64,000 bases of DNA from NCBI RefSeq assembly GCF_036320965.1, contig NC_092270.1, positions 16,235,075-16,299,074 of the forward strand, in the 5' to 3' direction. The notes under the pieces are model-generated. The model was not told the DNA's origin, ran no database searches, and saw only the letters and a list, made by a program, of their open reading frames with translations. Below are positions 51,059-61,440 of the stretch, in pieces. The position numbers were made by a program, and so were the translations under genes. This DNA is from Panulirus ornatus (Eukaryota > Arthropoda > Malacostraca > Decapoda > Palinuridae). Within the stretch, counting starts at the first letter, position 1; every line of letters begins with the position of its first letter.

Positions 51059-52600
51059 TTATGGATCTGGAGAAGGCATATGATAGAGTTAATAGAGATG
51101 CTCTGTGGAAAGTATTAAGAATATATGGTGTGGGAGGTAAGCTGTTAGAAGCAGTGAAAAGTTTTTATTGAGGATGTAAGGCATGTGTATGTGTAGGAAG
51201 AGAGGAAAGTGATTGATTCTCAGTGAGTGTTGGTTTATGGCAGGAGTGTGTGATGTCTCTATGGTTGTTTAATTAGTTTATGGATGGGGTTGTTAGGGAG
51301 GTAAATGCAAGAGTTTTGGAAAGAGGGGCAAATATGCAGTCTGTTGTGGGTGAGAGAGCTTGGGAAGTGCGTCAGTTGTTCGCTGATGATACAGTGCTGT
51401 TGGCTGATTCGGGTGAGGCACTGTAGAAGCTGGTGACTGAGTTTAGTAAAGGGTGTGAAAGAAGAAAGCTGAGAGTAAATGTGAATAAGAGCAAGGTTAT
51501 TAGGTACAGTAGGGTTGAGGGACAAGTCAATTGGGAGGTAAGTTTGAATGGAGAAAAACTGGAGGAAGTGAAGCGTTTTAGATATCTGGGAGTGGATTTG
51601 GCAGCGGATGGAACCATGGAAGCGGAAGTGAATCATAGGGTGGGGGAGGAGGCGAAAGTTCTGGGAGCATTGAAAAATGTGTGGAAGTCGAGAACGTTAT
51701 CTTGGAAAGCAAAAATGGGTATGTTTGAAGGAATAGTGGTTCCAACAATGTTATATGGTTGCCAGGCGTGGGCTATAGATAGAGTTGTGCGAAAGAGGGT
51801 GGATGTGCTGGAAATGAGATGTTTGAGGACAATATGTGGTGTGAGGTGCTTTGATCGAGTAAGTAATGAAAGGGTAAGAGAGATGTGTGGTAATAAAAAG
51901 AGTGTGGTTGAGAGAGCAGAAGAGGGTGTTTTGAAATGGTTTGGTCACATGGAGAGAATGAGTGAGGAAAGATTGACCAAGAGGATAGATGTGTCAGAGA
52001 TGGAGGGAACGAGGAGAAGTGGGAGACCAAATTGGAGGTGGAAAGATGGAGTGAAAAAGATTTTGAGTGATCGGGGCCTAAACATGCAGGAGGGTGAAAG
52101 ACGTGCAAGGAATAGAGTGAATTGGAATGATATGGTATACCGGGGTCGACGTGCTGTCAATGGATTGAACCAGGGCATGTGAAGCGTCTGGGGTAAACCA
52201 TGGAAAGTTTTGTGGGGCCTACATGTGGAAAGGGAGCTGTGATTTTCAGTGCATTATACATGACAGCTAGAGACTGAGTGTGAACGAATGTGGCCTTTGT
52301 TGTCTTTTCTTAGCGCTACCTCGCGCGCATGCGTGGGGAGGGGGTTGTCATTTCATGTGTGTTGGGGTGGCGACGGGAGTGAATAAGGGCAGACAGTATG
52401 AATTATGTACATGTGTATATATGTATATGTCTGTGTGTATATATATGTATACATTGAGATGAATAGGTATGAATATGTGCTGTGTGTGGACGTGTATGTA
52501 TATACATGCGTATGTGGATGGGTTGGGCCATTCTTTCGTCTATTTCCTTGCACTACCTCACTAACGCGGGAGACAGCGACAAAGTATAATAAATATATAT
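51059..52600 (+). mobile_element. RTE-like LINE copy B, 3' part (after nested insertion)
   Basis: Resumes exactly at RT motif A (MDLEKAYDRVNRD) and continues through damaged palm sequence (stops near 51168 and 51425), [10 protein letters not shown] and [10 protein letters not shown] to RRAVNGLNQGM, then a full-length 3' UTR ending GACAGCGACAAAGTATAATAAATA. Retains the CGA codon near the protein end. Together with 46146-48126 it makes one element of about 3.5 kb. Confidence 0.92.
51433..52182 (+). CDS. LINE RT thumb and C-terminal region
   Basis: 249 open codons after the catalytic palm: [60 protein letters not shown] and the extended end RRAVNGLNQGM. The frame is cut from FADD upstream by a TAG (51424-51426). 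Confidence 0.6.
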   Translation: MTEFSKGCERRKLRVNVNKSKVIRYSRVEGQVNWEVSLNGEKLEEVKRFRYLGVDLAADGTMEAEVNHRVGEEAKVLGALKNVWKSRTLSWKAKMGMFEGIVVPTMLYGCQAWAIDRVVRKRVDVLEMRCLRTICGVRCFDRVSNERVREMCGNKKSVVERAEEGVLKWFGHMERMSEERLTKRIDVSEMEGTRRSGRPNWRWKDGVKKILSDRGLNMQEGERRARNRVNWNDMVYRGRRAVNGLNQGM

Positions 52601-54984
52601 AATATATATACATACATATACACATATAAACATGTCCATATTCATACTTGCTAGCCTTCATCCATTCCCAGCACAACCTGCCCCACAGGAAATAGCATTG
52701 ACACCATCTGCATCAGCATGGTAGTGTGAGGAAACACATGAAGAAAGGCCACATCCTCTCACTCATTCTCTAGCTGTCATGTGTAATGCACCAAAACCAC
52801 AGCTCCTTAACCTTTCCTTGGACATTTCACATGTCTGGGTTCAGTCTATTAATGGCACGTCTAACCCAGTATACCACATCGTTCCAGTTCACTTTATTCC
52901 ATACATGCCTCTCACCCTCTTGCATGTTCAGGCCCCAAATGCTCAAAATCTTTTTTGTCAACCTTTCCTCTCTATATATCCAAACCACTTCAAACCCTCT
53001 TCTGGTCATTCAACTTCACGTTTTTTATTACCACATGTCTCTCTTACCCTTTCATTACTTACTTGATCAAACTGCCTCACTCCACATATTGTCCCCAAAC
53101 ATTTCATTTCTAATACATCCACCCTCCTCTGCACAACCCTATCTATAGCCCATGCCTCACAACCATATATTATTGTTGGAACTACTATTCCTTCAAACAT
53201 ACCCATTTTTGCTCTTCAAGACAATGTTCTCTCTTTCCACACATTCCTCATCACTCCCAGAACCTTTGCCCCCTCCCCAACCCTATGACTCACTTCTGCT
53301 TCTATGGTTCCATTCGCTGCCAAGTTCACTCCCAGATATGTAAGACACATCACTTTCTCCATTTTTTCTCCATTCAAACTTACATTCCAGCTGACTTGTT
53401 CCTCAACCCTGCTGAGCCTAATAACCTTGTTTTTATTCACATTTACTCTAAACTTGCTCTATTCACACACTTTTCCAAAATCATTCACCAACTTCTGCAG
53501 TTTCTCTTTCAAATCAGCCCCCAATGCTGAATCATTGGCAAACAACAATTGAATCACTTCCTAGGCCCTCTTATCCCTAACAGACTGCATACTTGGCCCT
53601 CTCTTCAAAACTATTGCATTTGCCTCCCTAACCACCCTATCCATAAACAAATTAAATAACCATGATGGCATCACACACCCCTGCTGCAGACTGACCTTCA
53701 TTGGGAACCAGTCACTCTCATCTCTTCATACTTGTACACATCCCTTATAACCTTGATAAAGACTTCTCACTGCTTTTAGCAGCTTAGCTCCCACACCATA
53801 TATTCTTAACACCTTCCGCAAAGCTTCTCTATCAATTCTCTCATATGCCTTCTCCAAATCCATAAATGCTACATACAAATCCATTTTGCTTTTCTAAGTA
53901 TTTCCCACATACATTCTTCAATGCAAACACCTGATCCACACGTCCCCTACCACTTCTGAAACCACACTGCTCTTCCCCAGTCTGATGCTCTGTACATGCC
54001 TTCACCCTCTCAATCAATACCTTCCCATATAATTTCCCAGGAATACTCAACAAACTTTTACCTCTGTAATTTGAGCACTCACTCTTATCCCTTTGCCTTT
54101 GTACAATGGCACAATGCAAGCATTCTGCCAGTCCTCAGGCACCTCACCATGAGTCATACATACATTAAATAACCTTACCAACCAGTCACCAATACATTCA
54201 TCCCCTTTTTTAATAAATTCCACTGCAATACCATCCAAACCTGCTGCCTTGCCGGCTTTCATCTTCCGCACACTTTGCACACCACCTCGACCAAAACACC
54301 CTATATCTGTCACTTTATCATCAAACACATTCAACAAACCCTCAAAATACTCACTCCATCTCCTTCTCATATCACCACTACTTGTTATCACCTCCCCGTT
54401 ACCCTCCTTCCCTGATATTCCCATTTGTTCCCTTGTCTTACGCACTTTATTTACCCCCTTCCAAAACATCTTTTTATCCTCCCTAATATTTAATGATACT
54501 CTCACACCCCAACTCTTTTTTGCCTCTTGCACCTTTCTCTTGACCTCCTGCCTCTTTATTTTATATATCTCCCAGTCATTTGCATTATTTCCCTGCAAAA
54601 ATTGTCCAAATACCTCTCTCTTCTCTTTCACTAATAATCATACTTCTTTATCCCACCACTCACTACCCTTTCCAATCTGCCCACCTCCCACGCTTCTCAT
54701 GCCACAAGCATCTTTTGCACAAGCCATCACTGCTTCCCTAAGTACATCCCATTCCTCCCTCACTCCCCTTACTTCCTTTGTTCTCACCTTTCTCCATTCT
54801 GTACTCAGTCTCTCCTGGTACTTCCTCACGCAAGTCTCCTTCCCAAGCTCACTTACTTTCACTACTCTCTTCACCCCAACATTCTCTCTTCATTTCTGAA
54901 AACCTCTACAAATCTCCACCTTCACCTCCACAAGATAATGATCAGACATCCCACCAGTTGCATCTCTCGGCACATTAACATTCA
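52601..54984 (-). mobile_element. Chimeric RTE-like LINE at duplication junction
   Basis: Minus strand. From 52601 to 53836 it is a diverged copy (YLGVNLAANG instead of [10 protein letters not shown]; 3' UTR also diverged). From 53837 onward it is identical to copy A (44998 onward), including the same deletion and TGA. The switch occurs within a few bases in the shared block at 53831-53841. It is the recombination product that created the tandem duplication. Confidence 0.9.
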
Positions 54985-56965
54985 ATACTTCCCACGCATT
55001 CCTCACGCGTCATAGAAGGCGACTAAAGGGGACAGGAGTGGGGGGCTAGAAACCCTCCCCTCCTTGTATTTTAACTTTTTAAATGGGGAAACAGAAGAAG
55101 GAGTCACACGGGGAGTGCTCATCCTCCTCGAAGGCTCAGATTGGGGTGTCTAAATGTGTGTGGATGTAACCAAGATGAGAAAAAAGGAGAGATAGGTAGT
55201 ATGTTTGAGGAAAGGAACCTGGATGTTTTGGCTCTGAGTGAAACAAAGCTCAAGGGTATAGGGGAAGAGCAGTTTGGGAATGTCTTGGGAGTAAAGTCAG
55301 GGGTTAGTGAGAGGACAAGAGCAAGAGAAGGTGTAGCACTACTTCTGAAACAGGAGTGGTGGGAGTATGTGATAGAGTGTAAGAAAGTAAACTCTAAATT
55401 GATATGGGTAAAACCGAAAGTGGATGGAGAGAGATGGGTGATTATTGGTACATATGCACCTGGGCATGAGAAGAAAGATCATGAGAGGCAAGTGTTTTGG
55501 GAGCAGCTGAATGAGTGTGTTAGTAGTTTTGATGCACAAGACCAGTTTATAGTGATTGGTGATTTGAATGCAAAGGTGAGTAATGTGGCAGTTGGATAAT
55601 TGGTGCACATGGGGTGTTCAGTGTTGTAAATGCAAATGGTGAAGAGCTTGTAGATTTATGTGCTGAAAAAGGACTGGTGATTGGGAATACCTGGTTTAAA
55701 AAGAAAGATATTCATAAGTATAGGTATGTAAGTAGGAGAGATGGCCAGAGAGCATTATTGGATTACGTGTTAATTGATAGGCGTGTGAAAGAGAGACTTT
55801 TGGATGTTAATGTGATGAGAGGTGCAACTGGAGGGATTTTTGATCATTATCGTGAGGAGGCGAAGGTGAAGATTTGTAGAGGTTTTCAGAAAAGAAGAGA
55901 GAATGTTGGGGTGAAGAGAGTGGTGAGAGTAAGTGAGCATGGGAAGGAGACTTGTGTGAGGAAGTACTAGGAGAGACTGAGTACAGAATGGAAAAAGGTG
56001 AGAACAAAGGATGTAAGGGGAGTACGGGAGGAATGGGATGTATTTAGGGAAGCAGTGATGGCTTGTGCAAAAGATGATTGTGGCATGAGAAGCGTGGGAG
56101 GTAGGCAGATTAGAAAGGGTAGAGAGTAGTGGGATAAAGTAGTAAGAAGATTGGTGAAAGAGAAGAGAGAGGCATTTGGACGATTTTTGTAGGGAAATAA
56201 TGAAATGACTGGGAGATGTTTAAAAGAAAGAGGCAGGAGGTCAAGAGAAAGGTGCAAGAGGCAAAAAAGAGGGCAAATGAGAGTTGGGGTGAGAAGGTAT
56301 CATTAAATTTTAGGGAGAATAAGTTTTGGAAGGAGATAAATAAAGTGTGTAAGACAAGGGAACAAATGGGAACATCAGTGAAGGGGAGGTGATAACAAGT
56401 ACTGGTGATGTGAGATGGAGTGAGTATTTTGAAGGTCTGTTGAATGTGTTTGATGATAGAGTGGCAGCTATAGGGTGTTTTGGTCAAGGTGGTGTGCAAA
56501 GTGAGAGGGTTAGGGAAAATGATTTAGTAAACAGAGAAGAGGTAGTAAAAGCTTTGCGGAAATGAAAGCCAGCAAGGCAGCAGGTTTGGATGGTATTGCA
56601 GTGGAATTTATTAAAATAGGGGGTGACTGTATTGTTGACTGGTTGGTAAAGTTATTTAATGTATGTATGACTCATGGTGAGGTGCCTGAGGACTGGCAGA
56701 ATCCTTGCATAGTGCCATTGTACAAAGGCAAAGGGGATAAGAGTGAGTGCTCAAATTACAGAGGTATAAGTTTGTTGAGTATTCCTGGGAAATTATATGG
56801 GAGGGTATTGATTAAGAGGGTGAAGGCATGTACAGAGCATCAGATTGGGGAAGAGCAGTGTGGTTTCAGAAGTGGTAGAGGATGTTTGGATCAGGTGTTT
56901 GCTTTGAAAAATGTATGTGAGAAATACTTAGAAAAGCAAATGGATTTGTATGTAGCATTTATGGA
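54985..56965 (+). mobile_element. RTE-like LINE copy B', 5' part (duplicate)
   Basis: Duplicate of 46146-48126. Here the endonuclease start is better preserved: GCLNVCGCNQDEKKGEIGS leads directly into LDVLALSETKLKGIGEE and on to IVIGDLNAKVSN without a break. Confidence 0.92.
55141..55599 (+). CDS. LINE endonuclease N-terminal half
   Basis: 152 open codons giving the clearest N-terminus in the window: GCLNVCGCNQDEKKGEI, LDVLALSETKLKG (ETK is the catalytic Glu motif of APE-type nucleases), GVALLLKQEWWEYV, VIIGTYAPGHE, IVIGDLNAKVSN. There is no Met at the start; coding probably begins nearby upstream, but I cannot fix the start. Ended by the same 4-bp deletion as in unit 1. Confidence 0.65.
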   Translation: MGCLNVCGCNQDEKKGEIGSMFEERNLDVLALSETKLKGIGEEQFGNVLGVKSGVSERTRAREGVALLLKQEWWEYVIECKKVNSKLIWVKPKVDGERWVIIGTYAPGHEKKDHERQVFWEQLNECVSSFDAQDQFIVIGDLNAKVSNVAVG

Positions 56966-59897
56966 AACAGGAGTTGTGGGAGTATGTGATAGAATGTAAG
57001 AAAGTAAATTCTCGATTAATATGGGTAAAACTGAAAGTTGATGGAGAGAGGTGGGTGATTATTGGTGCATACGCGCCTGGGCATGAGAAGAAAGATCATG
57101 AGAGGCAAGTGTTTTGGGAGCAGCTGAATGAGTGTGTTGGTGGTTTTGATGCACGAGACCGGGTTATAGTGATGGGTGATTTGAATGCAAAGGTGAGTAA
57201 TGTGGCAGTTGAGGGAATAATTGGTATACATGGGGTGTTCAGTGTTGTAAATGGAAATGGTGAAGAGCTTGTAGATTTATGTGCTGAAAAAGGACTGATG
57301 ATTGGGAATACCTGGTTTAAAAAGTGAGATATACATAAGTATACTTATGTAAGTAGGAGAGATGGCCAGAGAGCGTTATTGGATTACGTGTTAATTGACA
57401 GGCGTGCGAAAGAGAGACTTTTGGATGTTAATGTGCTGAGAGGTGCAACTGGAGGGATGTCTGATCATTATCTTGTGGAGGCTAAGGTGAAGATTTGTAT
57501 GGGTTTTCAGAAAAGAAGAGTGAATGTTGGGGTGAAGAGGGTGGTGAGAGTAAGTGAGCTTGGGAAGGAGACCTGTGTGAGGAAGTACCAGGAGAGACTG
57601 AGTACAGAATGGAAAAAGGTGAGAACAATGGAAGTAAGGGGAGTGGGGGAGGAATGGGATGTATTTAGGGAATCAGTGATGGATTGCGCAAAAGATGCTT
57701 GTGGCATGAGAAGAGTGGGAGGTGGGTTGATTAGAAAGGGTAGTGAGTGGTGGGATGAAGAAGTAAGAGTATTAGTGAAAGAGAAGAGAGAGGCATTTGG
57801 ACGATTTTTGCAGGGAAAAAATGCAATTGAGTGGGAGATGTATAAAAGAAAGAGACAGGAGGTCAAGAGAAAGGTGCAAGAGGTGAAAAAAAGGGCAAAT
57901 GAGAGTTGGGGTGAGAGAGTATCATTAAATTTTAGAGAGAATAAAAAGATGTTCTGGAAGGAGGTAAATAAAGTGCGTAAGACAAGGGAGCAAATGGGAA
58001 CTTCAGTGAAGGGCACAAATGGGGAGGTGATAACAAGTAGTGGTGATGTGAGAAGGAGATGGAGTAAGTATTTTGAAGGTTTGTTGAATGTGTTTGATGA
58101 TAGAGTGGCAGATATAGGGTGTTTTGGTCGAGGTGGTGTGCAAAGTGAGAGGGTTAGGGAAAATTATTTGGTAAACAGAGAAGAGGTAGTGAAAGCTTTG
58201 CGGAAGATGAAAGCCGGCAAGGCAGCAGGTTTGGATGGTATTGCAGTGGAATTTATTAAAAAAGGGGGTGACTGTATTGTGGACTGGTTGGTAAGGTTAT
58301 TTAATGTATGTATGACTCATGGTGAGGTGCCTGAGGATTGGCGGAATGCTTGCATAGTGCCATTGTACAAAGGCAAAGGGGATAAGAGTGAGTGCTCAAA
58401 TTACAGAGGTATAAGTTTGTTGAGTATTCCTGGTAAATTATATGGGAGGGTATTGATTGAGAGGGTGAAGGCATGTACAGAGCATCAGATCGGGGAAGAG
58501 CAGTGTGGTTTCAGAAGTGGTAGAGGATGTGTGGATCAGGTGTTTGCTTTGAAGAATGTATGTGAGAAATACTTAGAAAAGCAAATGGATTTGTATGTAG
58601 CATTTATGGATCTGGAGAAGGCATATGATAGAGTTGATAGAGATGCTCTGTGGAAGGTGTTAAGAATATATGGTGTGGGAGGAAAGTTGTTAGAAGCAGT
58701 GAAAAGTTTTTATCGAGGATGTAAGGCATGTGTACGTGTAGGAAAAGAGGAAAGTGATTGGTTCTCAGTGAATGTAGGTTTGCGGCAGGGGTGTGTGATG
58801 TCTCCATGGTTGTTTAATTTGTTTATGGATGGGGTTGTTAGGGAGGTAAATGCAAGAGTTTTGGAAAGAGGGGCAAGTATGAAGTCTGTTGGGGATGAGA
58901 GAGCTTGGGAAGTGAGTCAGTTGTTGTTCGCTGATGATACAGCGCTGGTGGCTGATTCATGTGAGAAACTGCAGAAGCTGGTGACTGAGTTTGGTAAAGT
59001 GTGTGTAAGAAGAAAGTTAAGAGTAAATGTGAATAAGAGCAAGGTTATTCGGTACAGTAGGGTTGAGGGTCAAGTCAATTGGGAGGTGAGTTTGAATGGA
59101 GAAAAACTGGAGGAAGTGAAGTGTTTTAGATATCTGGGAGTGGATCTGGCAGCAGATGGAACCATGGAAGCGGAAGTGGATCATAGGGTGGGGGAGGGGG
59201 CGAAAATTCTGGGGGCCTTGAAGAATGTGTGGAAGTCGAGAACATTATCTCGGAAAGCAAAAATGGGTATGTTTGAAGGAATAGTGGTTCCAACAATGTT
59301 GTATGGTTGTGAGGCGTGGGCTATGGATAGAGTTGTGCGCAGGAGGATGGATGTGCTGGAAATGAGATGTTTGAGGACAATGTGTGGTGTGAGGTGGTTT
59401 GATCGAGTGAGTAATGTAAGGGTAAGAGAGATGTGTGGAAATAAAAAGAGCGTGGTTGAGAGAGCAGAAGAGGGTGTTTTGAAGTGGTTTGGGCACATGG
59501 AGAGAATGAGTGAGGAAAGATTGACCAAGAGGATATATGTGTCGGAGGTGGAGGGAACGAGGAGAAGAGGGAGACCAAATTGGAGGTGGAAAGATGGAGT
59601 GAAAAAGATTTTGTGTGATTGGGGCCTGAACATGCAGGAGGGTGAAAGGAGGGCAAGGAATAGAGTGAATTGGAGCGATGTGGTATACCGGGGTTGACGT
59701 GCTGTCAGTGGATTGAATCAAGGCATGTGAAGCGACTGGGGTAAACCATGGAAAGCTGTGTAGGTATGTATATTTGCGTGTGTGGACGTATGTATATACA
59801 TGTGTATGGGGGGGGTTGGGCCATTTATTTCGTCTGTTTCCTTGCGCTGCCTCGCAAACGCGGGAGACAGCGACAAAGTATAATAAAAAAAAAAAAT
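56966..59897 (+). mobile_element. RTE-like LINE copy C' (duplicate of nested insertion)
   Basis: Duplicate of 48127-51058 inside copy B'. Bounded by TTTATGGA at 56958-56965 and 59898-59905, an 8-bp target-site duplication. Same single TGA (57325-57327). Confidence 0.95.
57328..59697 (+). CDS. LINE endonuclease C-terminus, RT and C-terminal region
   Basis: Translation looks the same as that of 48489-50858 (772 codons from 57379), with all RT motifs intact: [40 protein letters not shown]. Its presence reflects duplication of the whole segment, not a new insertion. Confidence 0.85.
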   Translation, partial: DIHKYTYVSRRDGQRALLDYVLIDRRAKERLLDVNVLRGATGGMSDHYLVEAKVKICMGFQKRRVNVGVKRVVRVSELGKETCVRKYQERLSTEWKKVRTMEVRGVGEEWDVFRESVMDCAKDACGMRRVGGGLIRKGSEWWDEEVRVLVKEKREAFGRFLQGKNAIEWEMYKRKRQEVKRKVQEVKKRANESWGERVSLNFRENKKMFWKEVNKVRKTREQMGTSVKGTNGEVITSSGDVRRRWSKYFEGLLNVFDDRVADIGCFGRGGVQSERVRENYLVNREEVVKALRKMKAGKAAGLDGIAVEFIKKGGDCIVDWLVRLFNVCMTHGEVPEDWRNACIVPLYKGKGDKSECSNYRGISLLSIPGKLYGRVLIERVKACTEHQIGEEQCGFRSGRGCVDQVFALKNVCEKYLEKQMDLYVAFMDLEKAYDRVDRDALWKVLRIYGVGGKLLEAVKSFYRGCKACVRVGKEESDWFSVNVGLRQGCVMSPWLFNLFMDGVVREVNARVLERGASMKSVGDERAWEVSQLLFADDTALVADSCEKLQKLVTEFGKVCVRRKLRVNVNKSKVIRYSRVEGQVNWEVSLNGEKLEEVKCFRYLGVDLAADGTMEAEVDHRVGEGAKILGALKNVWKSRTLSRKAKMGMFEGIVVPTMLYGCEAWAMDRVVRRRMDVLEMRCLRTMCGVRWFDRVSNVRVREMCGNKKSVVERAEEGVLKWFGHMERMSEERLTKRIYVSEVEGTRRRGRPNWRWKDGVKKILCDWGLNMQEGERRARNRVNWSDVVYRG

Positions 59898-61440
59898 TTT
59901 ATGGATCTGGAGAAGGCATATGATAGAGTTAATAGAGATGCTCTGTGGAAAGTATTAAGAATATATGGTGTGGGAGGTAAGCTGTTAGAAGCAGTGAAAA
60001 GTTTTTATTGAGGATGTAAGGCATGTGTATGTGTAGGAAGAGAGGAAAGTGATTGATTCTCAGTGAGTGTTGGTTTATGGCAGGAGTGTGTGATGTCTCT
60101 ATGGTTGTTTAATTAGTTTATGGATGGGGTTGTTAGGGAGGTAAATGCAAGAGTTTTGGAAAGAGGGGCAAATATGCAGTCTGTTGTGGGTGAGAGAGCT
60201 TGGGAAGTGCGTCAGTTGTTCGCTGATGATACAGTGCTGTTGGCTGATTCGGGTGAGACACTGTAGAAGCTGGTGACTGAGTTTAGTAAAGGGTGTGAAA
60301 GGAGAAAGCTGAGAGTAAATGTGAATAAGAGCAAGGTTATTAGGTACAGTAGGGTTGAGGGACAAGTCAATTGGGAGGTAAGTTTGAATGGAGAAAAACT
60401 GGAGGAAGTGAAGCGTTTTAGATATCTGGGAGTGGATTTGGCAGCGGATGGAACCATGGAAGCGGAAGTGAATCATAGGGTGGGGGAGGAGGCGAAAGTT
60501 CTGGGAGCATTGAAAAATGTGTGGAAGTCGAGAACGTTATCTTGGAAAGCAAAAATGGGTATGTTTGAAGGAATAGTGGTTCCAACAATGTTATATGGTT
60601 GCCAGGCGTGGGCTATAGATAGAGTTGTGCGAAAGAGGGTGGATGTGCTGGAAATGAGATGTTTGAGGACAATATGTGGTGTGAGGTGCTTTGATCGAGT
60701 AAGTAATGAAAGGGTAAGAGAGATGTGTGGTAATAAAAAGAGTGTGGTTGAGAGAGCAGAAGAGGGTGTTTTGAAATGGTTTGGTCACATGGAGAGAATG
60801 AGTGAGGAAAGATTGACCAAGAGGATAGATGTGTCAGAGATGGAGGGAACGAGGAGAAGTGGGAGACCAAATTGGAGGTGGAAAGATGGAGTGAAAAAGA
60901 TTTTGAGTGATCGGGGCCTAAACATGCAGGAGGGTGAAAGACGTGCAAGGAATAGAGTGAATTGGAATGATATGGTATACCGGGGTCGACGTGCTGTCAA
61001 TGGATTGAACCAGGGCATGTGAAGCGTCTGGGGTAAACCATGGAAAGTTTTGTGGGGCCTACATGTGGAAAGGGAGCTGTGATTTTCAGTGCATTATACA
61101 TGACAGCTAGAGACTGAGTGTGAACGAATGTGGCCTTTGTTGTCTTTTCTTAGCGCTACCTCGCGCGCATGCGTGGGGAGGGGGTTGTCATTTCATGTGT
61201 GTTGGGGTGGCGACGGGAGTGAATAAGGGCAGACAGTATGAATTATGTACATGTGTATATATGTATATGTCTGTGTGTATATATATGTATACATTGAGAT
61301 GAATAGGTATGAATATGTGCTGTGTGTGGACGTGTATGTATATACATGCGTATGTGGATGGGTTGGGCCATTCTTTCGTCTATTTCCTTGCACTACCTCA
61401 CTAACGCGGGAGACAGCGACAAAGTATAATAAATATATAT
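59898..61440 (+). mobile_element. RTE-like LINE copy B', 3' part (duplicate)
   Basis: Duplicate of 51059-52600, same stops and same extended protein end RRAVNGLNQGM. The C-terminal region is open over 60273-61022. Confidence 0.92.

Larger units (their letters stand above)
44998..53836. repeat. Tandem segmental duplication, unit 1 (8.84 kb)
   Basis: The same 8.84 kb reappears at 53837-62666 with only scattered single-base differences, a few one-base indels and one 10-bp deletion. The offset between matching bases is 8839-8840 through most of the unit and about 8830 after the 10-bp deletion. It contains the end of LINE A, the nested pair of plus-strand LINEs, and the first part of the diverged minus-strand LINE. 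Confidence 0.95.
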
